This document shows positions 22,160 through 33,898 of a DNA stretch of 64,000 nt, piece after piece. Where the stretch lies: NCBI GenBank assembly GCA_025602905.1, contig JAHLKI010000006.1, positions 1,116,001 to 1,180,000 of the forward strand, read 5' to 3'. The translations under genes and the position numbers were made by a program. Within the stretch, counting starts at the first letter, position 1. Each line of letters opens with the position of its first letter. Source of the DNA: Phlyctochytrium arcticum. Its lineage: Eukaryota; Chytridiomycota; Chytridiomycetes; Chytridiales; Chytridiaceae. The notes below the pieces were generated by a model, which did no database searches, was not told where the DNA came from, and saw only the letters and a list, made by a program, of their open reading frames with translations.

Positions 22160-22500
22160 CAGATGTGATGGCCTTGCCTCATTGGAAAAGAGATGTCGCG
22201 TGAGAGGGTATAGTAAGGGATGAATGGCAGGGCGTGAGTAAAGTCCAAGCGGACTCCCTCTGCCAAGTCCCCACATACACATATATGAGAGCACAGCGTA
22301 TCAATTTTATAGTATACAGAGCCGTTGTTATTGAGTAGTATGATAATACAAGTATCTAGCTGGCTGCATTCTTTGACCACAATCATACGGCGGCCGTTAA
22401 TGACTACACGGTCTGAACATGTACTTCACGAGATACTGCTTCACACCCGCTGCCTCTCCTCCCCGCATAGGGCGTATGTCGTAGTTAAATTTGAATGTAC
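22160..22500 (+). pseudogene. PIF1-like helicase relic, most decayed copy
   Basis: DNA similarity to 250-560 and to 10700-10950 (inverted) is clear. Shared words include AGCGTATCAATT, TATAGTATACAGAGCC and GACTACACGGTCTGAAC. The motif VI part seen in copies A and B is missing; similarity stops near 22470 at CCCCGCATAGG. No open frame remains. Confidence 0.45.
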
Positions 22501-23007
22501 CGGCAAACAGAGGGTTGTAGTTGTTTAGGGAAGGGGATGCTTGTTGACGCTCCATATTAACTGACATGGTCCGCGTTACAGGCATTGTCTGTTAGGAAGG
22601 CGGTGGAGCTGGGTGTACAGAGGTGTTTTGAAGACAAACAAAGGCGTGGCAGAGAGAGAAAGAACGGAACTGCTGCCTATTTATGAAAAGATGATGGGAG
22701 CGTTGGCACCGCAGATGCATGGCCCCACTATTCATAGCAATGCAAGAGCTTTATATAGAACGGCCTTTGATTTCAGCCGCAAAAGCTGTCGGGGATAAAC
22801 AATGCGGCAAAGGCAAAGGTACCAGAATTGGGATAGAGGATAATTGAAGGGAATCAAAAATAGTCAATTCCCTGTTCGTAATCACGAGAGGAGGAGCAGA
22901 AAAAGAACAATAATAATTGCGAAAAATATATTTGTACAGGCTAGAGAGCCAGGATCACAGATTGAGCCAGGAAGGAAATATGTACAAGAACATGGGAAAA
23001 AAGTCAT

Positions 23008-23916
23008 CTAGTCATCGTAACAGAAAGGACGCCGGACGTACTCCTCCTCCTCAGTCTCCTCCTCGTCAAGCTCAATTACCTTACGCTTCCCTTTAGGGTC
23101 GGCGATGGGGTCGCGAGTGTTGGTGACCTTCTGCGAACGGCCAACCTTGCGCTTGATGGGGGTAGCAACAACGACGTCGTCGTCAGAGACGGGAGGTGAC
23201 TTTGGATGGCAGTCTTGCGGGGCCAACCCACGGGTTTCTTTCCGGAACCTGTGGCGCAGCGGGAGGAGGCCGCCTTGGAGGTTAGGGTCCCTAACCCTGT
23301 TGGGAAGCGGCCTGGGGACAGCAATTCCATACCGCGGTTCGTCGTGCAGTAGGGGTGGTGTACTGGTTGCGGGGACCGTTGGGAACAAGGTGGAATTTGT
23401 CGCCTGGATAGTGTCAAGGTTCTCCATCTGTCCCACAACCTCAATGGCGGCACCACTGTTCAACACTTGGCAGTGGTTTTTCCAGCCTCCTGGCCGGGAG
23501 ATTGTAACGGAACGGAAACCCTCAGCATTGCTGTGGTAGAGGCGGAATGCTAGTGTCATGGTCTTGTCAGTTACAGTGGTAATATGGCCCATCACGGAGA
23601 CTTGCGCAACTCTAGGTTCGGAGATGTCGGGGAGTTCGTGCAAGGTAAAAGCTTGTATTCACTGGAAGTAGCATCGATAGGAGCGTCGACGCAAAAGTAT
23701 GTGGCATCCAGAACGGGGGTAGCAATGCGGTCGGCGGTAACCCAAAAGGAAGCGGACAGTTTGATAAAGTCGCCGTCCAGAGTTGGGAAGGCGGGAGAAT
23801 AAACAAACACGTAAGGAACAGCCGGAACAACCAAAAAAATTGTGGACAGACAAGGCAGGGGAACAGAACGAAACCGCTGGAGCACGTAAAATAGCGGCAT
23901 AGAACAGATTTTTCAA
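23008..23916 (-). pseudogene. OB-fold (RPA-like) protein of Helitron-like element, frameshifted
   Basis: The first segment (23900-23650) reads YSPAFPTLDGDFIKLSASFW, then VTADRIATPVLDATYFCVDA and SSEYKLL. A frame change near 23645 joins it to TLHELPDISEPRVAQVSVMG, HITTVTDKTMTLAFRLY and AAIEVVGQM. The second part has the alternating hydrophobic pattern of an OB-fold (VSVMGHIT... AIEVVGQ). The tail is basic and acidic, with KRKVGRSQK and ELDEEETEEEE near the end. One T added to the T-run at the junction would restore the frame. RPA-like OB proteins accompany Helitron RepHel genes in several eukaryotes. The family assignment is inferred, since I cannot run a profile search. It is transcribed opposite to the PIF1 relic. 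Confidence 0.45.
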
Positions 23917-24113
23917 GGCTTTAAAAATACAACTTTAAGAGAAGATCCAAATAGTTTAAGATGGAGAGGAATGGGTGGTAAACAAATGGAACCCCAAAAA
24001 ATCCAAAAAAACAAACGGATAGGGTGACTGTGCCAGGCAAAAGTGTGACACTTGAAACGGGATACTTGGTGAACCCCCAGACCCCCTAACACTCTGGTTT
24101 AGACCAGAGAATA

Positions 24114-26090
24114 CCAAACTAAATTAGAAGATGCAGGGCAAAGTCAGGCAGGAGAGGTAGCAGGGCAAAGAAGGCTGGCAAACTTCCAGCAGGAAAGGGA
24201 AAGTATGAATGGGATTGTATGTCTGAATAGGATTGTATGCAGACAATACAATGTTTGTGTGAATGTGTAGGTAAAAGTAACAGCTCTCAAATTATTCTAG
24301 CTGGAACTTTGCATAGCATCCATGTATGCATGGTCTGTGATAGATTTTATATCCAATTATGCATGGTGTCTGTTATGGATGATATGTCATTATTGTTTCC
24401 CATAGGGTAAAGAAAGCATTGTTCCAGGCTTTTTTAAAAAAATAATTTTGCTTCAAGATGGCTGTGCACAAACCAAACCAGACAGCATTGGGTCCGTTTG
24501 TATTCCCAAATTGCCATACCTTTTCTTTGTTGGACCAATTACAGAGAAGGCTTACAAAAAAGGAAAATGGTTGGAGGTTCAAAAAAATGAAAGTATGTTG
24601 AGCACTTGCCAGCAGCATGATTGAACCCAATGGACAAAAAGTGCCCCCAGTGATACAAAATTGACTTGGTTTTTCACCTGGGAACATCCACCTATGCATG
24701 ACTAGACGATGAGGACAATAGTGCTCAGCACCCTCTGAGCTGCAATTTTTGTGACCTAAATGTAGGTTTCTAAAATGTTTCTTGCAACTGTCAAAGAAGA
24801 CAAAGCTGATGGTTAAAATATCATGTGCTTCCCACAATTTCAACTCAGGATCAAAAGCGCTTTCCATTCAGCAATATGTCAGCTTGCATGGTTGAGTTTG
24901 TACCCACCGTCATTATTGTGACACTCTGGCTGGCAAAAAATACTTTAGACTGAACGTTTCAACCCCATTTCAAATTGAACCATACAGGGTCATCCAGACC
25001 TTTTGGAATTTGAAATCAATCCCAATATCTAAAAATAGAGTTAGCAAAAGTTAAAGTGTTTTGAATCACGCAGTGGTCCCAAATATTGAAATGATTTAAT
25101 ACACCTGTAGCATAGTGTAGTGTATGAAATTGTGTTCTGTGTGGCATAGAAGTATTAGTTTCCCAACCTCGGCCAAAGACCGTGATAGCAGTCATGCTAA
25201 AACACAACCATAAACAAACAAGTATGTACCACTGCCAACATGCCATACTACCATCATTGAGAACCTGGCTGTGTACAGAGCTGGGAAATGCTCTACTTCA
25301 CAAGTTTGCTAAAGTTGTTGGGGTGTGGGGGGGTTTTGTTTGGGTGGGGGGGATACTGTTTTTGGCCATTTTGGGCTATCCTAGTTGGGGATTCTTAAAT
25401 GCACACCTACCCTTTTGTTGAATGGGTGTTTATTCCCGGCTGCACAATTTGATCTGGTTAAGGCCTCTACTGACTGGAAATGTGGTTCCTAAGGATTTTG
25501 CCAAAATGCTAGGGCATCTTCAGATGAGGAGAGTTCGAAGGAATAGAACTCATACATAGGGGAGCTATAGCAATTGGTAATGCCATATCAAGCGGCTCGC
25601 TCATGTGTGTTCCTCAGCATTTTGATTGGTTCTTCACTACATCCTGTTTTATCAGCTAAGTAATAAAGTGCTTTACCAAGGAAACAGGTATGCCATACAT
25701 TTAACAAAAAATATAAATAATCTGCAAACAGTGCAAAGGGCATCTCTCTAATGTCCTTGAGGTGCGCAATTAGCAGATGAGTGACAACCCGTAGCTTGGG
25801 GTGCCCTCTAGGAATCTATTTGAGGTGGGCAACAGTCCAACCAGAAGAACACAATTACATGGTACAGCTCCGGGCTAAAGTAATGGCAACTTTTGAGTAA
25901 TTTGTAGGCAGAGGGCAGAGTAAAATTTGTACTTTGGAAATGTGAAAGTAACTTGGAAAGTAAGACATCTATTGGCAATAAAGTACTTGGATTGTATTGG
26001 GCTCACCGGATGGCTTTGCCACCGGCTCGTGGCTACGCCATTGCCTCACTGTGGCTGCGCCACAATGAGGCCATGGTCCTTTGGTCCTCA
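24114..26090. other. Transposon fragments, no intact gene
   Basis: At 24731 a CCCTCTGAGC end begins a partial inverted copy of the TTAA element at 20978-21589. It shares GACCTAAATGTAGGTTTCTA-like sequence and, 174 bp further on, GGCTGGCAAAAAATACTTTA. A cluster of short hairpins lies at 26007-26074. No convincing gene. Confidence 0.4.
26007..26074. repeat. Cluster of three short hairpins
   Basis: Three self-complementary units follow one another: TGGCTTTGCCA, TGGCTACGCCA and TGGCTGCGCCA. The third is extended by a longer imperfect stem, TGCCTCACTGTGGC pairing with GCCACAATGAGGC. Role unknown. Confidence 0.5.
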
Positions 26091-26129
26091 AAAACCGTTT
26101 TTTATTATATAATAGATGGGGATGGTGGG

Positions 26130-26395
26130 AGGGGAAAAACAAATGTGGATGAACAAAGGATGGACAACCAATGGATGGATCGTGTGAAGAGCAGTAAGAA
26201 TGGCAAGTTCCTTTGGCTTGGGAGAGAAGAAAAGAGGCCACGCCTGGCTGGATGCCCGTGGGAGATAGGAGATCTCGCTTGCGCAGGCATATCATTAGGC
26301 CTAAAGAGGCCAAAGTGGGAGTCACCCGCGCCTGCATTGGCTGGGATCAGGGCTGGGATAGATCCTCAGAACGCTGTTACCATATCTTCCAAACA
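26130..26395 (+). repeat. Interspersed repeat, copy 2
   Basis: Second copy of the repeat at 6640-6905, with the same order of shared words and the same open plus frame (WMDRVKS, WLGR, KRPKW, DPQNAV). Divergence includes small insertions such as GGGATCAGGGCT near 26344. Confidence 0.45.
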
Positions 26396-26484
26396 CTAAC
26401 AATCAGGCAGACATACCCTTAACAATACCCGGTAAATATCAATACTTTTGAGCACATTTTTTGCAAAATTTATGTTTTTAGGAG

Positions 26485-26907
26485 ATGGCACACCCCTGAA
26501 AGTGTTAACCCCTCACCCCCTCCCCCAGCCAGGGAACCACAGACATACATCTACCTTTGGGAGATCTCAATTGGGTGTCTCTGTGCTTTGAATGACCCTT
26601 TCCCATGAAAGTTTATTGACAAATAGGGGGTTTCAAAGCTGGTTTTGGTGTATTTTGCTCAGATTGGCTTGGTGACAAACGCGCTTTCTGATAGTCTAAA
26701 GCAATTGTGCCAGGCACAGCAAAAGGTTTATTTTGTCTGCCCCAGAGATGGCTATTTGCCGGAAATAAAATAGCAAATTTTGTCCAAAATAAACCGCATT
26801 TTGGGCAAATCCCTGCTTGCCCATTCATTTATACATAGGTAGCAGAATACGTCTATAGTTACCCCGGCTGAGGGGGGTGCCTGTTAACACTTTCCGAGGA
26901 GTGCCAT
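26485..26907. mobile_element. Candidate MITE with about 55-bp imperfect TIRs
   Basis: The left end has ATGGCACACCCCTGAAAGTG then TTAAC; the right end, on minus, has ATGGCACTCCTCGGAAAGTG then TTAAC. Both continue with CACCCCC and CAGCC/CAGCCGGGG words. No clear target duplication could be identified. The interior has no coding capacity. Confidence 0.5.
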
Positions 26908-29117
26908 AAACACAGGACAAATTCTTTTGGGAACACTGGAACGAAGTCCAGTTTTAAGTCAATCATGTGCATGAGGAAAATTGACCCCAGCAGAATGAGA
27001 CTCCTGGACTTATTTTTGCATGACAGGGGGTAAGTAGAAGAAACACTAAAAAAAGGAGCACAACATTCATGAAAAGATAGCGGAGAGGTTTGTCTTTGTC
27101 AAATGAAAGGCCAAAAGAATGGCAATACATCATTATATGTCAAATGAAATAAAACACAAAGGAGGCATCTTGGACATATATTTATTTAAGGTTAGCCTTT
27201 CACCTCTCAGTAAATTTTTCTTTTGTCCCTAGTCATGGCTGGGCCTCCGTGCTGCAATGTTTTTCTAGTGCAGCAGCTAACTTCTGCATTTGAAGCTGCA
27301 TCACAAAAACAAAGACATATTTGAAATCCTTACATTTGACTGAATTATGGTGTACATGGATAGCAACTTTTTTCACAACTTTTGGTGGAGCATGGGATAC
27401 TGTCTCATGAATTGGATGGAGCCTCTATTTGGTTTGCTTTTATGCTTGAGATCAGATCTGAGTTTGAGACGAGAGAGCACAGAACAAAGATGTAAAATTG
27501 TCTGCACTGATGGTATTGGAAGCTGTGGATTGTAATCTTTGAACTCTATACATTCCTTCATCTCCATTGCTTGCAATGGGGACATACTGGCCGGAGAGGA
27601 TTCTGCATGAATAAACCAATGCAGGATTGCAAGAAACTCTATAAATAGCAATGAGGATTTGTGAATTTCAAATTGACACCACATGGCCAACTGTTGAATT
27701 GCAGGAAGTAATCTATGATTTGGCTTCTCAACAGCGACGCATACTGATCTCTGTAGGAGCATAAATCTCTGAACCCACTGTTTATTGTCATCTGGTGATC
27801 TTTATCAGTCTGAGTGATCAAGATTAGGTGCGTTCAAGATGAGCAGAAGGATTGAAACTTTCTCCATGCACAATCTAATGTATTTCGTTACCAGAATTCA
27901 GATTCTATCGCCATTTTTTTGTCTCTGGTGTTTAAATGCGATTTTTAGAGCTCAAAGTACACTCTGCTGACCAAGCTGAATTTTAGCATGGCAGCTGACC
28001 ATGGCCAATTATATTAACTGCATGCATAACAACAGGCAATACGGAAACTGGAGCTGCTGTGCATCAGACAAAAAGCATGTCGCTAGCTAGAAAGGAACAG
28101 GACAGGATGGAATGGGATACACCGGGAAGAGACGTGAGGGAGACAGTGGGAGAAAATAACTGCCTATGGACTCGTTGGAACGACGGGGAGCAGGAGTACT
28201 ACTAAGGAAATCAGCAGAAAATTTGGAAACCAGGTTAGGACAGAGACTGGTTGAAAGAAACAATAGAAAATGGGAAAAGGTGAAAGAGCTATAAAAACAC
28301 CATAGAGCATCACATACTAGGAACCACGCACCAAGTAAACTTGTAGTTGAGCATTTTACTCTCAGTTGAATCTATGTACTATTTTATAGTTCCACTAGGT
28401 GTACATCCAGGATTATCCTGCATGCATTGGTCTGATAAAACTTACAATGAACAGTTAAAATGCTATTGGGTGTGATAACTTGGCCTGGTCAGGCATTCAG
28501 AAGGCATGGCATGTCTTGCAATACCCTTTTGGGGGTCTAAGAGAATCCCTCCCAGTGATAATCTACAATCCTTCGGAACATTGAAGACGCATTTGACAAC
28601 CCGCTCGCACATCGACAGTCCCTGAGACATCACATTTGGTCACATCACCTCATTTGCCAGAGTGAGCTCAGGAAGCATCAAACATTGAATACTCCGTTTC
28701 TAATTCATCTTAAAAGAAGCCGCCACGACGTACCCCTCCTCCTCCTCCTCGATCATTACCTGTTAAGGCGATGCTAAATGATAAGAACATCGTATATCCA
28801 CACTATCCAGAAGGAGATTATACATGCAGTAGTAGCTGCTCCACCTGGTGGGCAGACCGGGGGATTGCAATTTTAAAGGAGCTTGGAATTGAGCTTCATG
28901 ATAGAACTTTTGAAGTGCACAAGAGGCGGACTTCAGAGTGTACATCCTCCAGAAAGACTACAGCAGTAAGTAATTAAGCAGGCTGATCAGAGTTAGCAGT
29001 AGGTAGGAGGGGCGTTGTGTACTTGTGTGGTGGTGTCACGTCAGTCTGCTCGCCCAGCTGCTCGCCATTTGCATAGCTTGCATTGCAATGACAAACTCCA
29101 TTCCCTAACAGCATTTT
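26908..29117. other. Region between transposons and first gene
   Basis: Short frames only. A TATA-like CTATAAAAACACC lies at about 28289. CTCCTCCTCCTCCTC (28736-28750) is a simple repeat. The final part is presumably the promoter of the DHHC gene that starts at 29118. Nothing else is supported. Confidence 0.4.
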
Positions 29118-30359
29118 ATGTCGGGCCCATCGACGCTGCGAGAGCAGTCTTCACAAACCCCGCTCGGGCAATCGTTCCCATCCACGCCCTCTACTCCCTC
29201 TGAAAGCCCGCCAAATCCTCTGGTCAAAGCAGTCACAGATCGAGGTACGTGCGGAAAAAGACTTGGTCAAACAACATAATCTCTGAATGAGCCAATTTAT
29301 TGGCCTTGCAATAGGCATATTCTCTTTGGGGCTGGTTCTCATTTCTTTACCATGCGTTCTTTTTATATACTATGTGTGAGTACCCTCCCTGTCTTGACGC
29401 CAGGCGTTTCAAAGTGACAAATTATTTGCCAGAATTCCTGAATTTGATGGTCATCAAGTTGCAATAATAGTCCCGTTTGTGTGGATATGGGCTATGACAA
29501 TGGCATCCATGTGTCGCACTAGTCTGACCGATCCAGGGGTAAGTTGACTACCTGCAATTTTATCTATGCTTTCACCAACAGACCTAGTTTCTTCCACAAA
29601 ACATACATCCTCTCGATGCACCAACTTCAGGGGGCACTCCCTGCCAAGATGCCTCGATTCCGCCAACGCAGACCTCATCCGACAATTCTACCCATCGGCT
29701 TCCCCCCGGATACCCTTTTGATCCTTCTGCTGGACCGCCTACCAATTTTACCAAACTGACAACCGTCGGAGATTCATCCCTTGTGCAGAAATATTGCATA
29801 ACATGTAACATTTGGAGACCATTACGCGCAAGTCACTGCTCTACCTGCGATCGATGCGTGGCCAATCATGATCATCGTACGTCCATGAGTTTTTGTCAGC
29901 GACTCTTCCTTGTCCTAGAAAGATGCTTACAAACTGACAACAGATTGTCCATGGGTTGCCAATTGCGTCGGCAAGCGCAATTACTCTGTGTTTTACATGT
30001 TCATCTCCAGTTGCTCGGCTCTTGCTATGTACTTGTTCATCTTCAGCTTATTAGGATTGATCAACAGCGCTAAACGTGACGACCTTGGAGCAGGAGAGGT
30101 TATCCGCCAGCACCCGGTAAACTTGGTTATCCTGCTGTACTGTTTTTTTATCGGATGGTCTGTAGTCGGGATGGCCTGCTACCACAGCTGGATATCGTTT
30201 AATGCAATGACGACGCACGAGCAATTGAAGCAAGGTGTCCAGGCTGATGCCAGACGGTCCAGCGGCCCGTTACTTTCACATCCATTCTCGCGGGGATCCT
30301 CTCTCCGCAACTGGCTCTGGGTACAATGTAGAAGTAGAGAACCAAAATGCCAACAGTGA
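29118..30359 (+). CDS. DHHC palmitoyltransferase, Erf2/zDHHC9-like
   Basis: S-acyltransferases of this family transfer palmitate to cysteines of membrane proteins such as Ras, usually at the ER or Golgi. Predicted exons are 29118-29244, 29315-29375, 29433-29538, 29588-29876 and 29944-30359. The N-terminus is Ser/Pro-rich. A transmembrane segment ([19 protein letters not shown]) precedes the second hydrophobic segment ([17 protein letters not shown]). The TDPG motif is followed by the Cys-rich domain [20 protein letters not shown], and the catalytic DHHC is created exactly across the last intron (HD then [18 protein letters not shown]). Two more membrane spans and a TTHEQ (TTxE) motif follow. 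The C-terminal 50 residues are uncertain, because another frame ([14 protein letters not shown]) looks equally plausible via a further intron. Convergent with ARG1. Confidence 0.85.
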
Positions 30360-30442
30360 CCGTGTACCGTTAGCTGCAAAGACAATGACTTGGGAATAAT
30401 GACTGTTATTTTGAAGTTTATTAGAATACAGATTCAGATGCT

Positions 30443-32176
30443 TCAAAAGCCCTTTTTTCCCAGCAAAGTCTTCTGATTCATGTATGCCTTCAGACGAATG
30501 CTCTGAATCTTGATGAAACCTTCCGAATCGGATGGGTTGAATCCGCCAGCCTCATCCATTGAGGCAATCTTTTCGTCATACAGCGAGTTTGCAGATTGGC
30601 GACCTTCAATGATAACATTGCCCTTGTAAAGTTTGACTAAGAGAAAGAGTGCTTAGCTGTATGAAAAAGGTCGAATTGGACGTCTACCCACCTTTAACGA
30701 TGCCGTTTACAAACGCTTGCGATTGTTGAATGCTGGCCATAATAAAATCTCGTTCTGGGGAATACCACAAGCCATTGTAGATGATTTCCGATAAGCGATC
30801 GGAAATTTGATTTTTCAGGCGGCGAACTTCACGATCAAGCGTGAGACCCTCTAAATCGACGTGCGCAGCGCGGAGAATAGTTCCACCCGGAGTTTCGTAA
30901 CAACTACAGAACACATGAATAGCTCTCCTAGTGCGCGAGGGAACAATTGGGCACCTACCCACGCGACTTGATACCAATGAACCGATTCTCCACGATATCA
31001 ATGCGTCCAATGCCATGCTTTCGGCCCAGTTGATTCAGGTACAGGAACAACTCCAAACTGTCGTTCTTCACTGAACTTGGTGTCAATACTGATTGGAGGT
31101 GCCGCTCTCCGCGGCAGGAACGAAATTATCTTACCTGTCTTGACGTTGGTTAAGTTATCAACTTGCACAGGCTTTCCGTTCTCGAAGTGAATAGCCTAAA
31201 AATGTTCTGAATGAAAGGCTTGTCTATCATAATGGGGCGGTTTAAAACTCACAATGTGCTCGGCTGTGTTGGGGGCATCCTCTGGGTCCACTGTCAACTT
31301 CCACATATCCTTGGGGGGGACCACATCAGGGTTCTCGAGGATACCAGCCTCGAAAGAGATGTGATAAAGGTTCTCGTCGGTCGACCATGGTTTGGCGGCG
31401 GTCTGGAAAACTGGGATACCCTTAGCAGCGGCATACTCGAGAAGTGCTGGGCGACCAGGAAACTTTTCAAAGAAGGCTAACAATGAATGGGTCTCAAAGT
31501 TATCTGTACCAATATCCAATCCCAACACGTACCTGGATCACGCCACGGGGCAATCACTTTGATGGAGGGGTTAAGAGCGTAGTATCCGAGTTCAAAGCGC
31601 ACTTGATCATTTCCCTTGCCGGTGCATCCGTGGGAAACAAATTCACAGCCTTCCCGACGCGCGATCTCAATTTGCTTCTTGCAAATGACTGGACGGGCAA
31701 GCGATGTTCCCAATAAATACACACCCTATATTACCACACTTGGTAAGTGGTGGCCGAAAGGATAAACAAATGAAAGCCATTGCCCACCTCATAAAGACTG
31801 TTTGCTTGTACTGCTGTCCAGACGAGATCCTCCACAAACTCCTTCCGCAAATCCTGCATGTTGCGCACTTAGATATCATACTGATCCGGGGCTCTGAAGG
31901 CAGGACCTACCTCGATGAAGACCTGGCTCGCCCCAATTTTCAATGCCTTTGCACGAGCGGCTTCGAAATCCTCTTCCTGTCCGACATCGGCCATGTAAGC
32001 TAGAACTTCATAGCCCTATGCAAGTAGGGGTATCAACAAGAGCTGTAGGGAGGAAAGCGGGGGCAGTGGCGTACCTCATCTATCAACCAAGCGAGGATGC
32101 AGGATGTGTCCAGCCCGCCGGAGTACGCGAGCAGAACCTTGCCTTTTGCAGTGGATGTTGCTGTGGATGCAGACAT
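30443..32176 (-). CDS. ARG1: Argininosuccinate synthase
   Basis: Condenses citrulline and aspartate with ATP in the cytosol, the penultimate step of arginine synthesis. Nine exons read cleanly with GT-AG introns (minus): 32176-32075, 32015-31911, 31853-31788, 31725-31533, 31476-31253, 31195-31135, 31070-30959, 30903-30692 and 30636-30443. The N-terminal ATP-pyrophosphatase loop is [33 protein letters not shown] and [16 protein letters not shown] segments ([16 protein letters not shown]) follow. The product starts MSASTATS and ends KTLLGKKGF, about the usual family length. The upstream 250 bp contain TGACTC and CACGTG, consistent with general amino-acid control. It lies tandem to CDK1, with its 3' end facing the DHHC gene. 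Confidence 0.96.
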
Positions 32177-32288
32177 GGCAGGATGGTTTTTAAAAGTAGG
32201 AATGGCGGAGGGACACGGGCAGAGACGTTTGCTTTTTATACGGCCTTTATCGGGTTTGAAACGTATTTTGCATCAAAGTCATTGAAAC

Positions 32289-32300
32289 GAGTCACACGTG
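32289..32300 (-). promoter_or_regulatory. Gcn4-like TGACTC abutting CACGTG E-box upstream of ARG1
   Basis: On the plus strand GAGTCA (32289-32294) is followed directly by CACGTG (32295-32300), about 115 bp upstream of the ARG1 start. TGACTC is the core of Gcn4/CPC1 sites that control arginine genes in known fungi. Function here is inferred from motif and position. Confidence 0.5.
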
Positions 32301-32429
32301 ACACAATCTCAATCTCATCTCGCGGCCATCTCGACAAGGGCAAAAATCGCTCATGTGGGGTAAGTAAGAGTACTGTATGGAAAAGAACAATGGATAGCAA
32401 AAAAAGAAAGAGTAAAACAAGTCCAGTAA

Positions 32430-33843
<1,414 letters not shown>

Positions 33844-33898
33844 TCAGACGATTTTTTGGGACTGAACGCTGAATTGAACGTACACAAACCTGAACGAG

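Larger units (their letters stand above)
21631..24113 (+). mobile_element. Helitron-like element copy E with RPA-like ORF
   Basis: The left end carries CCCCGTGCGCAGCTGCGGGG then AAGAGCTCTGGTCTAAAATT. The right end carries GACACTTGAAACG, CCCAGACCCCC and the hairpin CTCTGGTTTAGACCAGAG at about 24091-24108. The ends match copy B and, less closely, copies D and F. Inside are a nested MITE (21693-22014), a PIF1-helicase relic (22160-22500) and an OB-fold-like ORF on the minus strand (23008-23916). PIF1 plus RPA-like proteins are known cargo of Helitrons and Helentrons. Confidence 0.6.
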
